Positions 55,162 to 64,000 of a stretch of DNA of 64,000 bases are shown in pieces. This DNA comes from Meandrina meandrites (Eukaryota; Cnidaria; Anthozoa; Scleractinia; Meandrinidae), in contig OY855914.1 of the NCBI GenBank assembly GCA_963693305.1, forward strand, positions 8,324,001 through 8,388,000, in the 5' to 3' direction. The notes below the pieces were generated by a model. It saw only the letters and a program-made list of their open reading frames with translations, had not been told where the DNA came from and searched no databases. Each line of letters starts with the position of its first letter. Position 1 is the first letter of the stretch. A program made the position numbers and the translations under genes.

Positions 55162-58100
55162 CTGCAAAATACACGATGCAAAAAAAGCTCCTCAGAGGAA
55201 AAGATCACTACAGAAATGTGAGTTAATTTCAACATATTGAAATGGCGCAGTACCAAAAAGTTAATGTTAATATAGTTTTCAAATTTGTGTCACAACTGAC
55301 AACGTCTTTGGCTGCAATGAATACGTGCCTCTTACAGTCAAAGAACTTGATGTGTAATACAAAATTAAACCAGCTGTAAGATGCTGTAAAGAAACACCTG
55401 TGGTAGAAGAAGAAAACCCCAGAACCTAAGTCCTTTATGATGAATGGGAGAGAGAAACTTTACAAGGAGAGAACAGACCTGATGATACAGGTACAGTAGA
55501 ACCCAGACTCATCTCCAGAAGAACTCACTTACACTCAGCGAGCCAACAACCAGTTTCACATTACATTTCTTTTTTATTAATATTCGTATTTGAATTCAGG
55601 TATTTTTTCTTCTTTTCTTGCCTACCATTTGCGTCCATCCTTGAAGTGTGACGAATTTAGTGCGTAGTTTTACTTTTAAAACGTTAAGTTTTGTTTAGTT
55701 ACACGTCACTTTTGACTAATGAATCAAGCATTTAAAATCGTGCTCTTAAGGTCATTGTGCTGTATTGCATTGCGCATCCTTACTGCGCAGAATTTTACGC
55801 ATATTTAGCGCGCGCACATAAACAAAATGGCGGCTTTTTTCTATGCCACTTAGCTCGTCGCAAGAGAAATGAATCGTCGCTTTCTCGTAAACGAGTTTGG
55901 TGACCTGCCAATTTTTTCACGTATTTTGGGTGTAACGATCAAATTCTTTCTATAACATGAATACAGATCAATTTCTGTGTTTGAAAAAATAGATTATCAC
56001 CTGAAATGTGTACTTTGCCAGTATTCGCAAAGGAATTATTAATATAAGGAATTGCATGGTATATACAAAGTCTTCCTGCTCCTAAACGAATGTGGTGACG
56101 GTGACCCCCCTTTTTTATTTCAAAATTTAAGTTCCCTTAAGGTCATCAACTAGTACGCAAAGTTTGGTTGACAATCTATGTTCAGTTCTATTTCGGGGGA
56201 ATGACCTCAAGCAGCTCCTGAATAACTATTTCCAAACTTGTTAACTTTTCTCATCTCCATTGCAATAATATCCAAGGAGATTTTCATGAAATGGGCGGTG
56301 AAATCTTGAAAATATTGATAGCTCGTGAACAAAACATGATTGCATGACACCAAAACGTTATCAATTTCGCGACCTGACCGCAAACGTTTCATTAGTTAAA
56401 ACTGACACGTAGCCATACAAACCCGTTAACGTTATAAAAGTAAAACTACGCGCTAAATTCGTCACGCTTATGGATGACGCAAATGGTAGAAAATAGCTTG
56501 TTCTTAACACAGGAGAACTAGGCTTGTTAACCCTTTAAACCCCAATATCCACATACAAATTCTCCTGACTGACCTCCATATGTTTTCTAATAGCATTAGT
56601 TAGGAGAATTTGACTAAAAGCAATTTCCCTTTGCTGATCACTTTCTTAATTCTCGTTACGTTTTCTGCTGCCGTCAATCATCTCAGCGGACCTCTCAGAC
56701 AACAGAAGTTCACTTCAACTGGGTCAAAAGATCATGTCTGTCGGTTGTGATTGGTGAATTTTGATCCCTTTATATAGTTTGTTTCTGTTTTGCAAGGTTC
56801 GTTGTCTGTCGCCATAACTATGACTGATGGAAGCGAAACACACAATCATTAGTAGGGGTTTGAGCTTCAGAGTTCGTGTGCTATTGCAAGGCACAATAAA
56901 ACGTACGAGAACTCTAGAGGGGTTGTATACCAATAGCCTTCCGTGCAGAAAATCTTTGGTCACATGACAAGACCAAAGAGCGAGATCTGATCAGGAGGCT
57001 AGTCTAGATGTATAAGGCAGGGGTTCACGTGAATTTGAGAATCCTTTAAGAAAAACCATCTCTTCCGAATCATCTCAAACAATCACCCAAAAATTTACAA
57101 CTGTATGCAGAGCTGCTGAAAGCCTGGCTTATTTGGTTAAACAATAGCAAAATTCATTCATAACATCCAATAAATGATAGCCTGCGTAGCAAGCGTTCCC
57201 GTGCGAACGAAGAGCTATGTGTCGCGCGAGTAAAGATTCTGGTCGCGCCAAAATTGAGGCGAGAGCTCCTTTCCCTTTTTTGCTCACACCCCAATTTTTG
57301 CGCGACTAGAATCTTCGCTCGCACGCGACACATAGCACTTCGCTCGTACGGGAACGTTTGCTACGCAGGCTAAATAAATGAAAAATATCTGAATTAAGAG
57401 CAGTGATCTAAATGCCTGGGAGACATGACATGATAGATATACATGACCAACAGACAGACCTACTGAGATGTACTGAGCTATACCTTGTATTGCAGGTTGA
57501 AGACTAACGTAGTGTAGCTCATGAACATGCCCCAGTACAAGTGGCTTGGTACTGTCAACAGGACGATCTGGCCCGATAGTAAGGTCACCGTGATGTGGCA
57601 GACTGCTGATGACGTCAATGCATGTTTCATAGCAGTTTGCTGCAGCATAGAGAATCACGTGATCTCCCCAAGTGCCATCTTGCTGCATGTTTGTAAGGTA
57701 ATCATCCCATGATCGATATCCATGGACAAAGTTAAACAGATCTGTTCCATCCAGCTGCAAGAAGATTAAAAAACAATTTTGCTTGAAGTGGAATACACAG
57801 TAGAACCTCTATTGAGCGACCACCCTCGGGGAAATGGCAAGTGGCCACTTAATAGAGGTTGCAGGCCGCTTATCAGAAATTAGAATAAGACCTTTTAGAA
57901 AGGTCGCGTTATTTTGATACAAAATGGCGTGAAAAGGAATCACAGAGTCAATATGAAGACGACAGTAAACCTGTGTTTGAATGATTTTATCAGCCGTCGC
58001 TTTCCTTTTAGACTCTGGTCTGTCCGAACTTGTTGAAAACAAACCAAACATCGTATATGACATTCTTGCTGGCCGCTAAATAGGGGCAAAAACAATAGAA

Positions 58101-61100
58101 GAACGCTCATCGGGACGGCAGAAAGGTTGCCGCGGCCGCTTACAATCAAAATACTCAGCGCGTGCCGCTTAGAATTCCGGAATAGTTTTGATTAACGGCG
58201 AACGGATTGCATTATTGGTTTCAAACATTCAAATTTAATTTGAATATTGTAGATCATCCAACCGTGAACACGTGAACACGTGAACACGTGAGCCTGTCAG
58301 AAATGAAGCAATTTGATTGGTTTATTTTTTACAGGTTCACGTGCTCACGTGTTCACTGTTGGATGATCTACAATATTCAAATTAAATTTGAATGTTTGAA
58401 ACGAATAATGCAATCCGTTCGCCGTTAGTCAAAACCATTCCGGAATTCTAAGCGGCATGCGCTGAGTATTTTGACTGTAATAGAGATGGCCGTCCATAGC
58501 TGAAAGGGGTTTTATTTACAGTATTATACTGACAATAGTTTCGGCACTTTAGTAACCGGCCCTGTATCTACACTGCATTTACAAGCACCAGACTTACCAT
58601 TTGTGGGTTCTTCCTGAGGTACTGGACTATGGATTGTCTCAACTCTTTGTGTGAGATTTTGATTCGTTTCACAAGGTCCAGTTGTTCTGATAATGCATAG
58701 AACATGCAATTGCCTGAACCTTGGTTCTCGGAAATCGTGAAGCCCTTGTGTGCTGCAATCTTCTTCAACTCCACTGATGGGTCAGTCTTACTGTTGAGCT
58801 GGCTTGCATTGTGTTGCATTTGCTGAAGTGTCTGGAACATTTTCTCAGGAAGATCTAAAAGACGTTTACAAACTGTTATTCTTTCGTATTTTCTAGGAAG
58901 AGGAGATGGAGTGGTAAGGAGTTATGGCACATAGAAAAAGAGAGGAAAACTCTTATAAGCTATCAAATTAGCTGCAGAATTAATTTTTTTTCTTTTTTTT
59001 TATATTTAATCAATTACTTGACACCACATACAATAAAAAAGAAAAAAAAAATTAGAATTAATGCATCCATTTTCATATCCAGAAAAGCTCATGCATAAAG
59101 GATCAAAAGGAAATATAACAACAATGGGGGGGGGGGGGGGGGGGGAGACAGTGGTCTAAACAGCTCCCACTACCTGTAGCTTTTACACTTGATACCTGCC
59201 CCTTTCCTTAGATGCTCCTACCTCTTTGTGCTATTTTATTGCAAAATATTACATAATGGTTCAAACTTTTTCTAAATGTCCCCTGGTTCCATCCTCGGAG
59301 ACCCAAGGGCAGTTAGTTGGGGTAAAACGAAGTTAAGCAGACAGAAATCTCCTGGTTCCCACCACCTTAGGAATCCTGCTTCTCAATCTCTCTTCTTCTG
59401 CCACCTGTATCCCTCCAACCCCAGCCCCACCCCTCCTCCCACGCCACAACAAATGTAACCTGCTTGAATACTTTGGGAATTAATTTCTGTTGTAAGGAAA
59501 ATCCTCACCTAGTTTAGAGAACGTTACATTGATGAACCACCAAATTCTCACATCAATCAGTAACAAGATTTAATATTCAGATCAAGGCTGATAAGCCTAC
59601 TGCCTTCTACTCAGTAGATCTTGTTCTATATTCATACAATTCAACAAAGCAAACAATCATATCAGGATAATGTTCTATTTAGTGTGTTACTATCAACCTG
59701 ATATTTGTACTTGATTCTGCTGTCAGAGCAATCTTAGTTTCTTTAAATCAATACTTGTAATGTATTTTCTTGAGAAGCGCTGCTATGTTAAATGCCATCA
59801 GGCATTCTTACCTGAGGGCAAGAGAGCCTCACTTCTCATCTGTTTGGTCACAGACTCTACAGAAGCTCTACACTGATCTGTGAAGATGAAAAAAAAAAGA
59901 ATCAACAAGAGTAAGGGATACCATTCTATTTGTCTAAGTTAGCGCATTTAATATCAAACAATTCTTACAAACTTGAAGTATTGTAGAATTCTACAAAAGC
60001 TAAAGTAATCCTACTGGTCGTATAAAATGCACCAAAGAAACTGGTGCATTCTATACCGCCATTTAGCGTCATTTAGAAACACTAGCAATTATTTTTAGCA
60101 TAAAGACGCTACACAGTTTTCAACTATTAATCCTACTGGTCCTCTAGCTAGCGTAGCAGTTGCTATCTTTTTGGGGCCTAAGGGCATTGTTTCTTTTGCT
60201 TGTTTTATTGTTGTCTTTAAGGGCAGGAAGCCAATCATGTAAGACCTTGTAAGAACCATTGCCTGACCCCGAACTTAAAAACACTTTATTACTAATAATT
60301 AGGAACAACACACTTGCTGGGAAGAAAAGTACTTACACCCCTTATGGGATTTTTGATTAGTTATATAGGAAAGAAGCATTTGACATACACACTACTCCTC
60401 ACATCCTCTACCCTCGTCATTGTAAAAAGACCATACATGTAGTGTATTTCCAGAGGGTGATGGCATTATAAATTATAAAAAGAAAAAAAAAATAGGAGAG
60501 CCTTACCAGGAACCAAATTCCACATGATTTTAACAATGGATTCACATTGCTTCTCCCAGCTGTAGTTCTCTTCATAACATCTCCCCAGCCTTTGAATCTC
60601 TTGAAGTCGCTCTTTTCTGTCTCTCAGACGGACAGCTCTGATTGCTTTGGCCCACTTTTTAGGGTCAGCAGAATCCACCACAAGTGGCTTGCCTAATGGT
60701 AAACTGCGCAGTGCATCTCCAAAACCTGAGTTACCACTCACAAGAATGGGAAGACCAGCAGACAAGGCCTCCAGTGCAGTCAGTCCAAATCCCTCTGTCC
60801 TGGATGGCATGATGGCAAGATCAGCCTCGCAAAACAACTCTTTCAATCTTTTTATGCTCTGCACAAACTTTCGGACAATCAACTGATCTTTAGAGATTCC
60901 ACTCTTCAGCAAGTTGTCTGCAACTTCCTCCTGCTTCCCATCGGGTGCGCCAACAAAGATCAGACGATAAGATCTGTCTTTCAGTTCAACTATTGCTTTA
61001 GCAGCAATGTCATATCCTTTGAGACTGAAGTCTTCAGGATCCCCACGGCCAAAGGTCAACACCTTAAACTTGTCACTCTCGTTTGTTGCTTGTTTTACAT

Positions 61101-62887
61101 CTGAAAATTCACTGAATGTGCCTGGAGTCAACTGGATTATCTCTTGGTGTTTCTTGCAAGAGCGTAGGTAAGAAGAGTAGGCCTCCGTCAACTTCGGTCC
61201 AACTGCCAAAACAAGATTTGCCATTTTACACAAGTCTACTTCAGTTCTATTCTTCTCTTCACCTTTGGAAATGGCTTTGGGATAGTCTTTGTGCATACCA
61301 AGTTCTTCAGGTGCAGTGTGCACTACTTGCACCCACTTACAACGGTGTGACTCTCTAATGACTTGGGCTTGTTTACCAAGCTTCCCTCCATGACCCAGCA
61401 CAATGTCAATGGCTAGGTCTCTTGGAGGAAAGCTTAACCAGTCGAGGGGGTCATTGTAGCCTGGACGTCTCTCTGCTTCTCTAATGGCAACATTGTGACT
61501 TCTAGCAGCTCTCTTCTCTTCTTCAGAACAGGCAAACTGTGGGACTAGGAGAGTGACTTCTACTTGCTTATGTTTGGCCAATAATGTGGCAAGCTGTCTG
61601 TTTATGGTTGACAAGCCCCCCATAGATGAACTCCACTCACTGGCCAAGAGAGTTACTCTTAACGCTGTGTCAGACCTTCCTGGTCCACCTTGTGCTGGTA
61701 TGCCTTGAGATGTGCCAATAACTGTGGAAGGAGACAAGTCCTGCAAGAGAAGCATGACTACAATTATTAAGCTTACTTTAAAATTTAAAGATGCCATAGG
61801 TCCCTATATGGACAAATCATGCAACTATTATCCTGTAGCTTCTAATATAAAATGGTTATTTACACATCTCTTGATAAATTATTTTATGGCAAGAGTTAAA
61901 CAAGGGAATCAAACTAGCCAAGATTCTAAACTTTCACTGCAAGATTAATAATTTAACCTGCAAGGCAGTTAGCATGCTAGGTCACATGCACCTGTAAGTA
62001 ATCTTACTAATAATAGGGTAACAGGGATGGTCACTTCTTGTAAATTAGATTTTGCTCAATTCATTATTATTATTCAAATCATGTACCTCATTAGTTCTCT
62101 TCAAGAACCATTTCTCCAGTCCATGGACAGTGTGTACTTTATCACAGACCTTCCTCATACAGATCAGGGGTTGATCTTGTTTTAATTCAAGAAGGTGGAA
62201 GCACTCCTCATCAACACATGACACTTTACCATGGTTAGAACACACTTGACCACCCTGGTCTGTCCTTTGATGACAGTACGGGCATACTACACACCACTCA
62301 TACTGCAGTCCAGTCAGGTAGAGCAGCTCTTGTGACATAGTTTGCAAAGTTCTTTCCACAAACCCATGCACAAGTGTAGCTAGTTCTTCTGACTTCTCAC
62401 CTGAAACCTGATGGCTTTGTGTTCTTTGCCTAAGGAGGATCTTGACAAAACTTGTCTTGCAAATGAGAATGAAATCATGAATTTGTTTCCCGATAACAAA
62501 CCATGCTCCATTTTGGTACAGCTTGGGTTGCCGCATGGGCCAAGTCTTACAACACCAACGAATGGATCGCGACACTAGCTGTGAGAACAGACCATGAGGG
62601 ACAAAGCCATGCACAAAGTGAAGATACAAAGGACAAGGATCAGTGCGCGATGGTTCCATTTTACAAAGCTCTTCAGGTGATGACTTGAGTTGAGCTGGCA
62701 CAAAGTACTTTTCTTCAGTTGGGGAGGCTGAGTATTTGGCAATCAAACCAAACTGCTGCATCATGTCCAAGATGTCATCTTTGATAACGCCTTGTTGAAT
62801 GAACTTGGAAAAGACATGATCAACATGTTCCATGCTGAGGGTGCCATCTCTCTCTAGTTCCTGCCAGTACTTGGAATGTACAGGATC
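54743..62887 (-). CDS. ROCO-type gene, 3' half: COR-GT4-OTU-Death fusion
   Basis: Six coding exons on the minus strand: 62887-62087, 61740-60507, 59877-59812, 58854-58598, 57754-57484, 55161-54743. Each has AG/GT borders and the phases agree throughout (0/0, 1/1, 1/1, 0/0, 1/1), giving about 1015 visible residues with a stop at the end. Domain order: COR C-terminal half (1-267), GT4 glycosyltransferase (about 275-675), linker, OTU (about 715-875), Death (about 885-965). The Roc and any LRR exons should lie beyond 64000. Known: ROCO proteins are cytosolic GTP-regulated switches, Death domains mediate signalling assembly, and GT4 plus Death/NACHT mixtures have been described in coral NLR-type proteins. 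Inferred: a cytosolic immune- or stress-type sensor. This exact order in one protein is not one I know. Confidence 0.85.
55162..57483. other. Intron between OTU and Death exons
   Basis: A 2.3-kb intron. It holds the Mutator-like MITE at 57179-57372. Other open frames (56724-56963, 56207-56392) show no domain. No further exon was recognised, and none is needed because the phases on both sides match. Confidence 0.5.
57179..57372. mobile_element. 194-bp Mutator-like MITE with 9-bp target duplication
   Basis: The ends TAGCCTGCGTAGCAAGCGTT and near complement extend as inverted repeats of about 80 bp. A perfect 9-bp repeat AATAAATGA flanks the element (57170-57178, 57373-57381). Its first bases (TAGCCTGCGTA) resemble those of the 78-bp element at 45591 (TAGACTGTGTA), so the two may share a transposase source. 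Confidence 0.85.
57484..57754 (-). CDS. OTU domain exon, C-terminal half
   Basis: The exon starts after TTCTTGCAG in phase 0 and ends ACAAG|GTATAG in phase 1. It encodes FVHGYRSWDDYLTNMQQDGTW, GDHVILYAAANCYETCIDVI, and ends with the OTU His segment LGHVHELHYVSLQPA, where HY is the expected catalytic His position. The WGDH.. segment is typical of OTU proteases. It joins in frame to the N-terminal half at 58598-58854. Confidence 0.85.
57755..58597. other. Intron inside the OTU domain
   Basis: Contains a foldback element at 58140-58480 and, from about 57797, an AACCTCTATTGAGCG / CTTAATAGAGGTT inverted word pair of an older MITE. No exon is seen. Confidence 0.5.
58140..58480. mobile_element. Foldback element with ~120-bp arms
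   Basis: The ends TTACAATCAAAATACTCAGC and complement continue inward as inverted repeats through GAATTCCGGAATAG, ATTGTAGATCATCCAAC and then three GTGAACACGT words. A small unpaired loop (about 58300-58325) remains. No ORF. A target duplication was not resolved. Confidence 0.7.
58598..58854 (-). CDS. OTU domain exon, N-terminal half
   Basis: The acceptor CTTTTAG is followed by two bases completing an Asp codon, and the exon ends AAATG|GTAAGT in phase 0. It encodes a short helical lead (EKMFQTLQQMQHNASQL), then the OTU core KKIAAHKGFTISENQGSGNC with the catalytic Cys in GNCMFYALSEQL. In canonical OTU proteases the motif reads D-G-N-C; here Ser takes the position of Asp, so the usual catalytic Asp may be absent or supplied elsewhere. 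Confidence 0.85.
58855..59811. other. Intron before OTU exon
   Basis: Contains an AT-rich simple region near 58980-59050 and a run of about 20 G at 59127-59146. A 60-residue open frame at 59276-59458 shows no domain. Confidence 0.5.
59812..59877 (-). CDS. 22-codon linker exon between GT4 and OTU
   Basis: A 66-bp exon bounded by TTCACAG and CTCAG|GTAAG, both borders phase 1, so it could be skipped without a frame change. It encodes a short polar helix-like linker (ASVESVTKQMRSEALLPS). It is too short for routine ORF detection; it is supported by consensus borders and exact phase agreement on both sides. Confidence 0.7.
59878..60506. other. Intron after GT4 exon
   Basis: No element with readable ends. 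A short GGTGCATT/AATGCACC-type inverted pair is present near 60025-60045. Nothing else is seen. Confidence 0.4.
60507..61740 (-). CDS. GT4-type glycosyltransferase exon
   Basis: A single 1234-bp exon (acceptor CTCTTGCAG; donor CCTG|GTAAGG, phase 1) encodes a complete-looking GT-B fold of about 400 residues. The N-terminal Rossmann half shows VTLLASEWSSSMGGLSTINR and WVQVVHTAPEELG. The C-terminal half shows VLTFGRGDPEDFSLKGYDIA, LIFVGAPDGK, ADLAIMPSRTEGFGLTALEA with the ExxxxxxxE motif (Glu in EGFG and Glu in LEAL), and SAGLPILVSGNSGFGDAL. These are hallmarks of retaining GT4 (glycosyl transferases group 1), which bind a sugar nucleotide. No signal peptide belongs to it: the hydrophobic lead in the open frame before 61740 is intron. 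It sits between COR and OTU in one reading frame. Confidence 0.9.
61741..62086. other. Intron between COR and GT4 exons
   Basis: A 346-bp intron without features. The open frame running into it from the GT4 exon has an ATG but lies before the acceptor and is not coding. Confidence 0.6.
62087..62887 (-). CDS. COR domain exon with Cys cluster
   Basis: 801 bp, phase 0 at both ends (acceptor TTTTCAG, donor TGAG|GTACAT). It encodes the winged-helix part of COR, KYWQELERDGTLSMEHVDHV, IKDDILDMMQQFGLIAKYSA, YFVPAQLKSS, then LYLHFVHGFVPHGLFSQLVS, and a beta-rich C-terminal part. Inserted near residues 205-250 is a cysteine/histidine cluster (CPYCHQ, VCSNHGKVSC, CFHLLEL, CMRKVC) that could bind metal; known to me as a feature of cnidarian COR-like proteins, not of LRRK-type COR. 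COR mediates dimerisation next to Roc. The Roc exons expected upstream are not within the window. Confidence 0.85.
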
Positions 62888-64000
62888 CTGAAAATTAGTC
62901 AGGAGAACAATGACAATTGTATACAATCTCAATGAAGCTTCACGAGGATATACATACTTTAACTTTATTGAAAACCATTATTGCACGCTGCAAAGTAGCT
63001 CCCTCAAATTAAATAGAGAAAGGTTTTTATAGCCATATTAACCTGCGAGCAGGTCAGCTTTTGGGTCATGCATGAGCTTTCATGTGTGACAATAAGAGCA
63101 GGAAGCTGACCAATTCATTTTTGCAGCTTCCTTGCTCATGTGTGTAACCCAAAGGTGAGCACAGGCTATGTTCATGTATATATCCATTAAATCACAGATT
63201 CTGCTACATGCTCTCATTTTAAACACATTCTGAGAGAAGGTCCATTGGGCAATTCCAGAAAATATCCGTACAGTACGACGGACGGCTTTTTGGAATTCCG
63301 AAGGCAAGGGGGGTTCTTTGAACTGGATTTCCGAAGGCATGGAGAGGTACTTACGATTGGAATTCCGAAGGCATCGGGGGGGTTTCAGATCTGGGATTTC
63401 CAGAGGGTACAGACAAGTGATTTTGTGGGCTTTTCTTTTCCTATTCAGGGAACAAGCTTGAATGAATGTTGTTAATACTCCTATGCACATTTCTGGAATA
63501 AAGAGTTGACATTTCACGATAATAAAAGCCATAAATCTGCTTGGAGAAAAACATCCCTTCGAACTTCGTAGCTTATTAACCTGGCAAACGTGTAGTTATC
63601 AATGACCAGTCCTCCACTGATTTCGTAGCTTGGTTACCAAGTTTGCAATAGCTTTGTTTGTCAAGTTGTTTCCAAAGGTTTCGAGAAGGTTCTGGTGTTT
63701 CCTTGTCTTCTAAAGCCGCTTTCCGGTTCCCCACAATTCAAAAGGTTCGTCTGCAATAAGTATCTATTTTTTTTAAGCCTATTGCTTAAGTTATGGACAA
63801 AATGCCCTCGTATACATGTGTTGCTAAACCGCTAGCGTACGCACGGTAATAAACCACCTGAATAAACATCACGTTGAAACTTGCCGTGTCTTTTCAATGT
63901 TAAAAATGTTGAAAAGTCAATGATTAGTTTAAAGTTAGTCTTTAGTTTCTTGTTTATATTGTAAGTTCCAGTACAAACTGCGATCATTAGAAGATTTTGT
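62888..64000. other. Intron upstream of COR exon, window end
   Basis: No exon is seen. Three copies of an AATTCCGAAGGCA-like word lie between 63292 and 63375, with a weak inverted pair to about 63410 (TTTCCAGAGGGTAC), probably a decayed small repeat. The 150-residue open frame at 63080-63532 on the minus strand runs through this repeat and shows no domain. Confidence 0.45.

Noticed and set aside
59276..59458. 60-residue open frame in an intron of the right ROCO gene
   Set aside because: Low-complexity Pro/Ser sequence on the other strand with no domain or splice support.
61740..61797. Hydrophobic N-terminus (signal-peptide-like) on the GT4 frame
   Set aside because: The hydrophobic stretch precedes a good CTCTTGCAG acceptor and the COR exon joins in phase at 61740, so it is intron translated by chance.
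7831..62887. A single giant gene reading COR-GT4-OTU-Death-LRR-Roc
   Set aside because: The Death exon ends in a stop, the LRR exon has its own ATG and a 5'UTR intron, and the usual order is LRR-Roc-COR; two tandem genes fit better.
63080..63532. 150-residue open frame on the minus strand at the right end
   Set aside because: It passes through AATTCCGAAGGCA repeats, has no domain, and no splice phase links it to the COR exon.

Overview
The window looks like nuclear DNA of a cnidarian, most likely a stony coral. It is AT-rich and intron-rich, and perhaps two thirds of it is transposon-derived. Its host genes belong to the ROCO (LRR-Roc-COR) type with cnidarian-style domain mixing. No rRNA, ordinary tRNA, CRISPR array or bacterial-type operon was seen. 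The taxon is inferred from domain style and element families, not from a search.

Host genes. Two incomplete ROCO-type genes lie head-to-tail on the minus strand. The left gene (about 17793 down to 7831, running off towards coordinate 1) has a 5'UTR exon, an LRR exon and two Roc GTPase exons, with matching splice phases. The right gene enters from beyond 64000; the window holds its last six coding exons (62887 to 54743). They encode, in order, a COR-domain C-terminal half, a GT4-type glycosyltransferase domain, a short linker exon, an OTU domain split over two exons, and a Death domain. All junctions keep frame, so this appears to be one predicted fusion of about 1015 visible residues. The two genes are probably tandem paralogues pushed apart by transposons.

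Transposon nest (18.4-53.2 kb). One non-LTR retrotransposon (LINE-A, about 24370-45195, plus strand) is broken by five insertions whose empty sites can be read from the sequence: a PAT/DIRS-type tyrosine-recombinase retroelement (24441-35743, minus), itself carrying an Ngaro element (28447-33172, plus); a Penelope-like element (35908-38860, minus, 14-bp target duplication); a 191-bp MITE just after the YADD codons; a truncated L1/Tx1-type LINE (about 40393-42414, minus); and a 2-kb TA-flanked element holding a TTAA-flanked near-palindrome. A second LINE (minus) is split by another Ngaro element (47241-52148). Left of the nest, a TIR element with TTA duplications (18429-23157) holds a nearly intact Penelope-like ORF. 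A Polinton-type integrase remnant lies at 52634-53160.

Introns and flanks. The ROCO introns carry several short inverted-repeat elements with legible target duplications (two hAT-like or unclassified, one 9-bp Mutator-like). Two further 9-bp-duplication elements lie near 45.6 and 47.0 kb. A tRNA-derived SINE lies inside a foldback element at 4.3-5.1 kb.

The items most worth following up are the COR-GT4-OTU-Death fusion, the PAT element whose recombinase C-terminal half lies on the opposite strand between its split repeats, and the Ngaro copy whose internal repeat junction sits inside gag.
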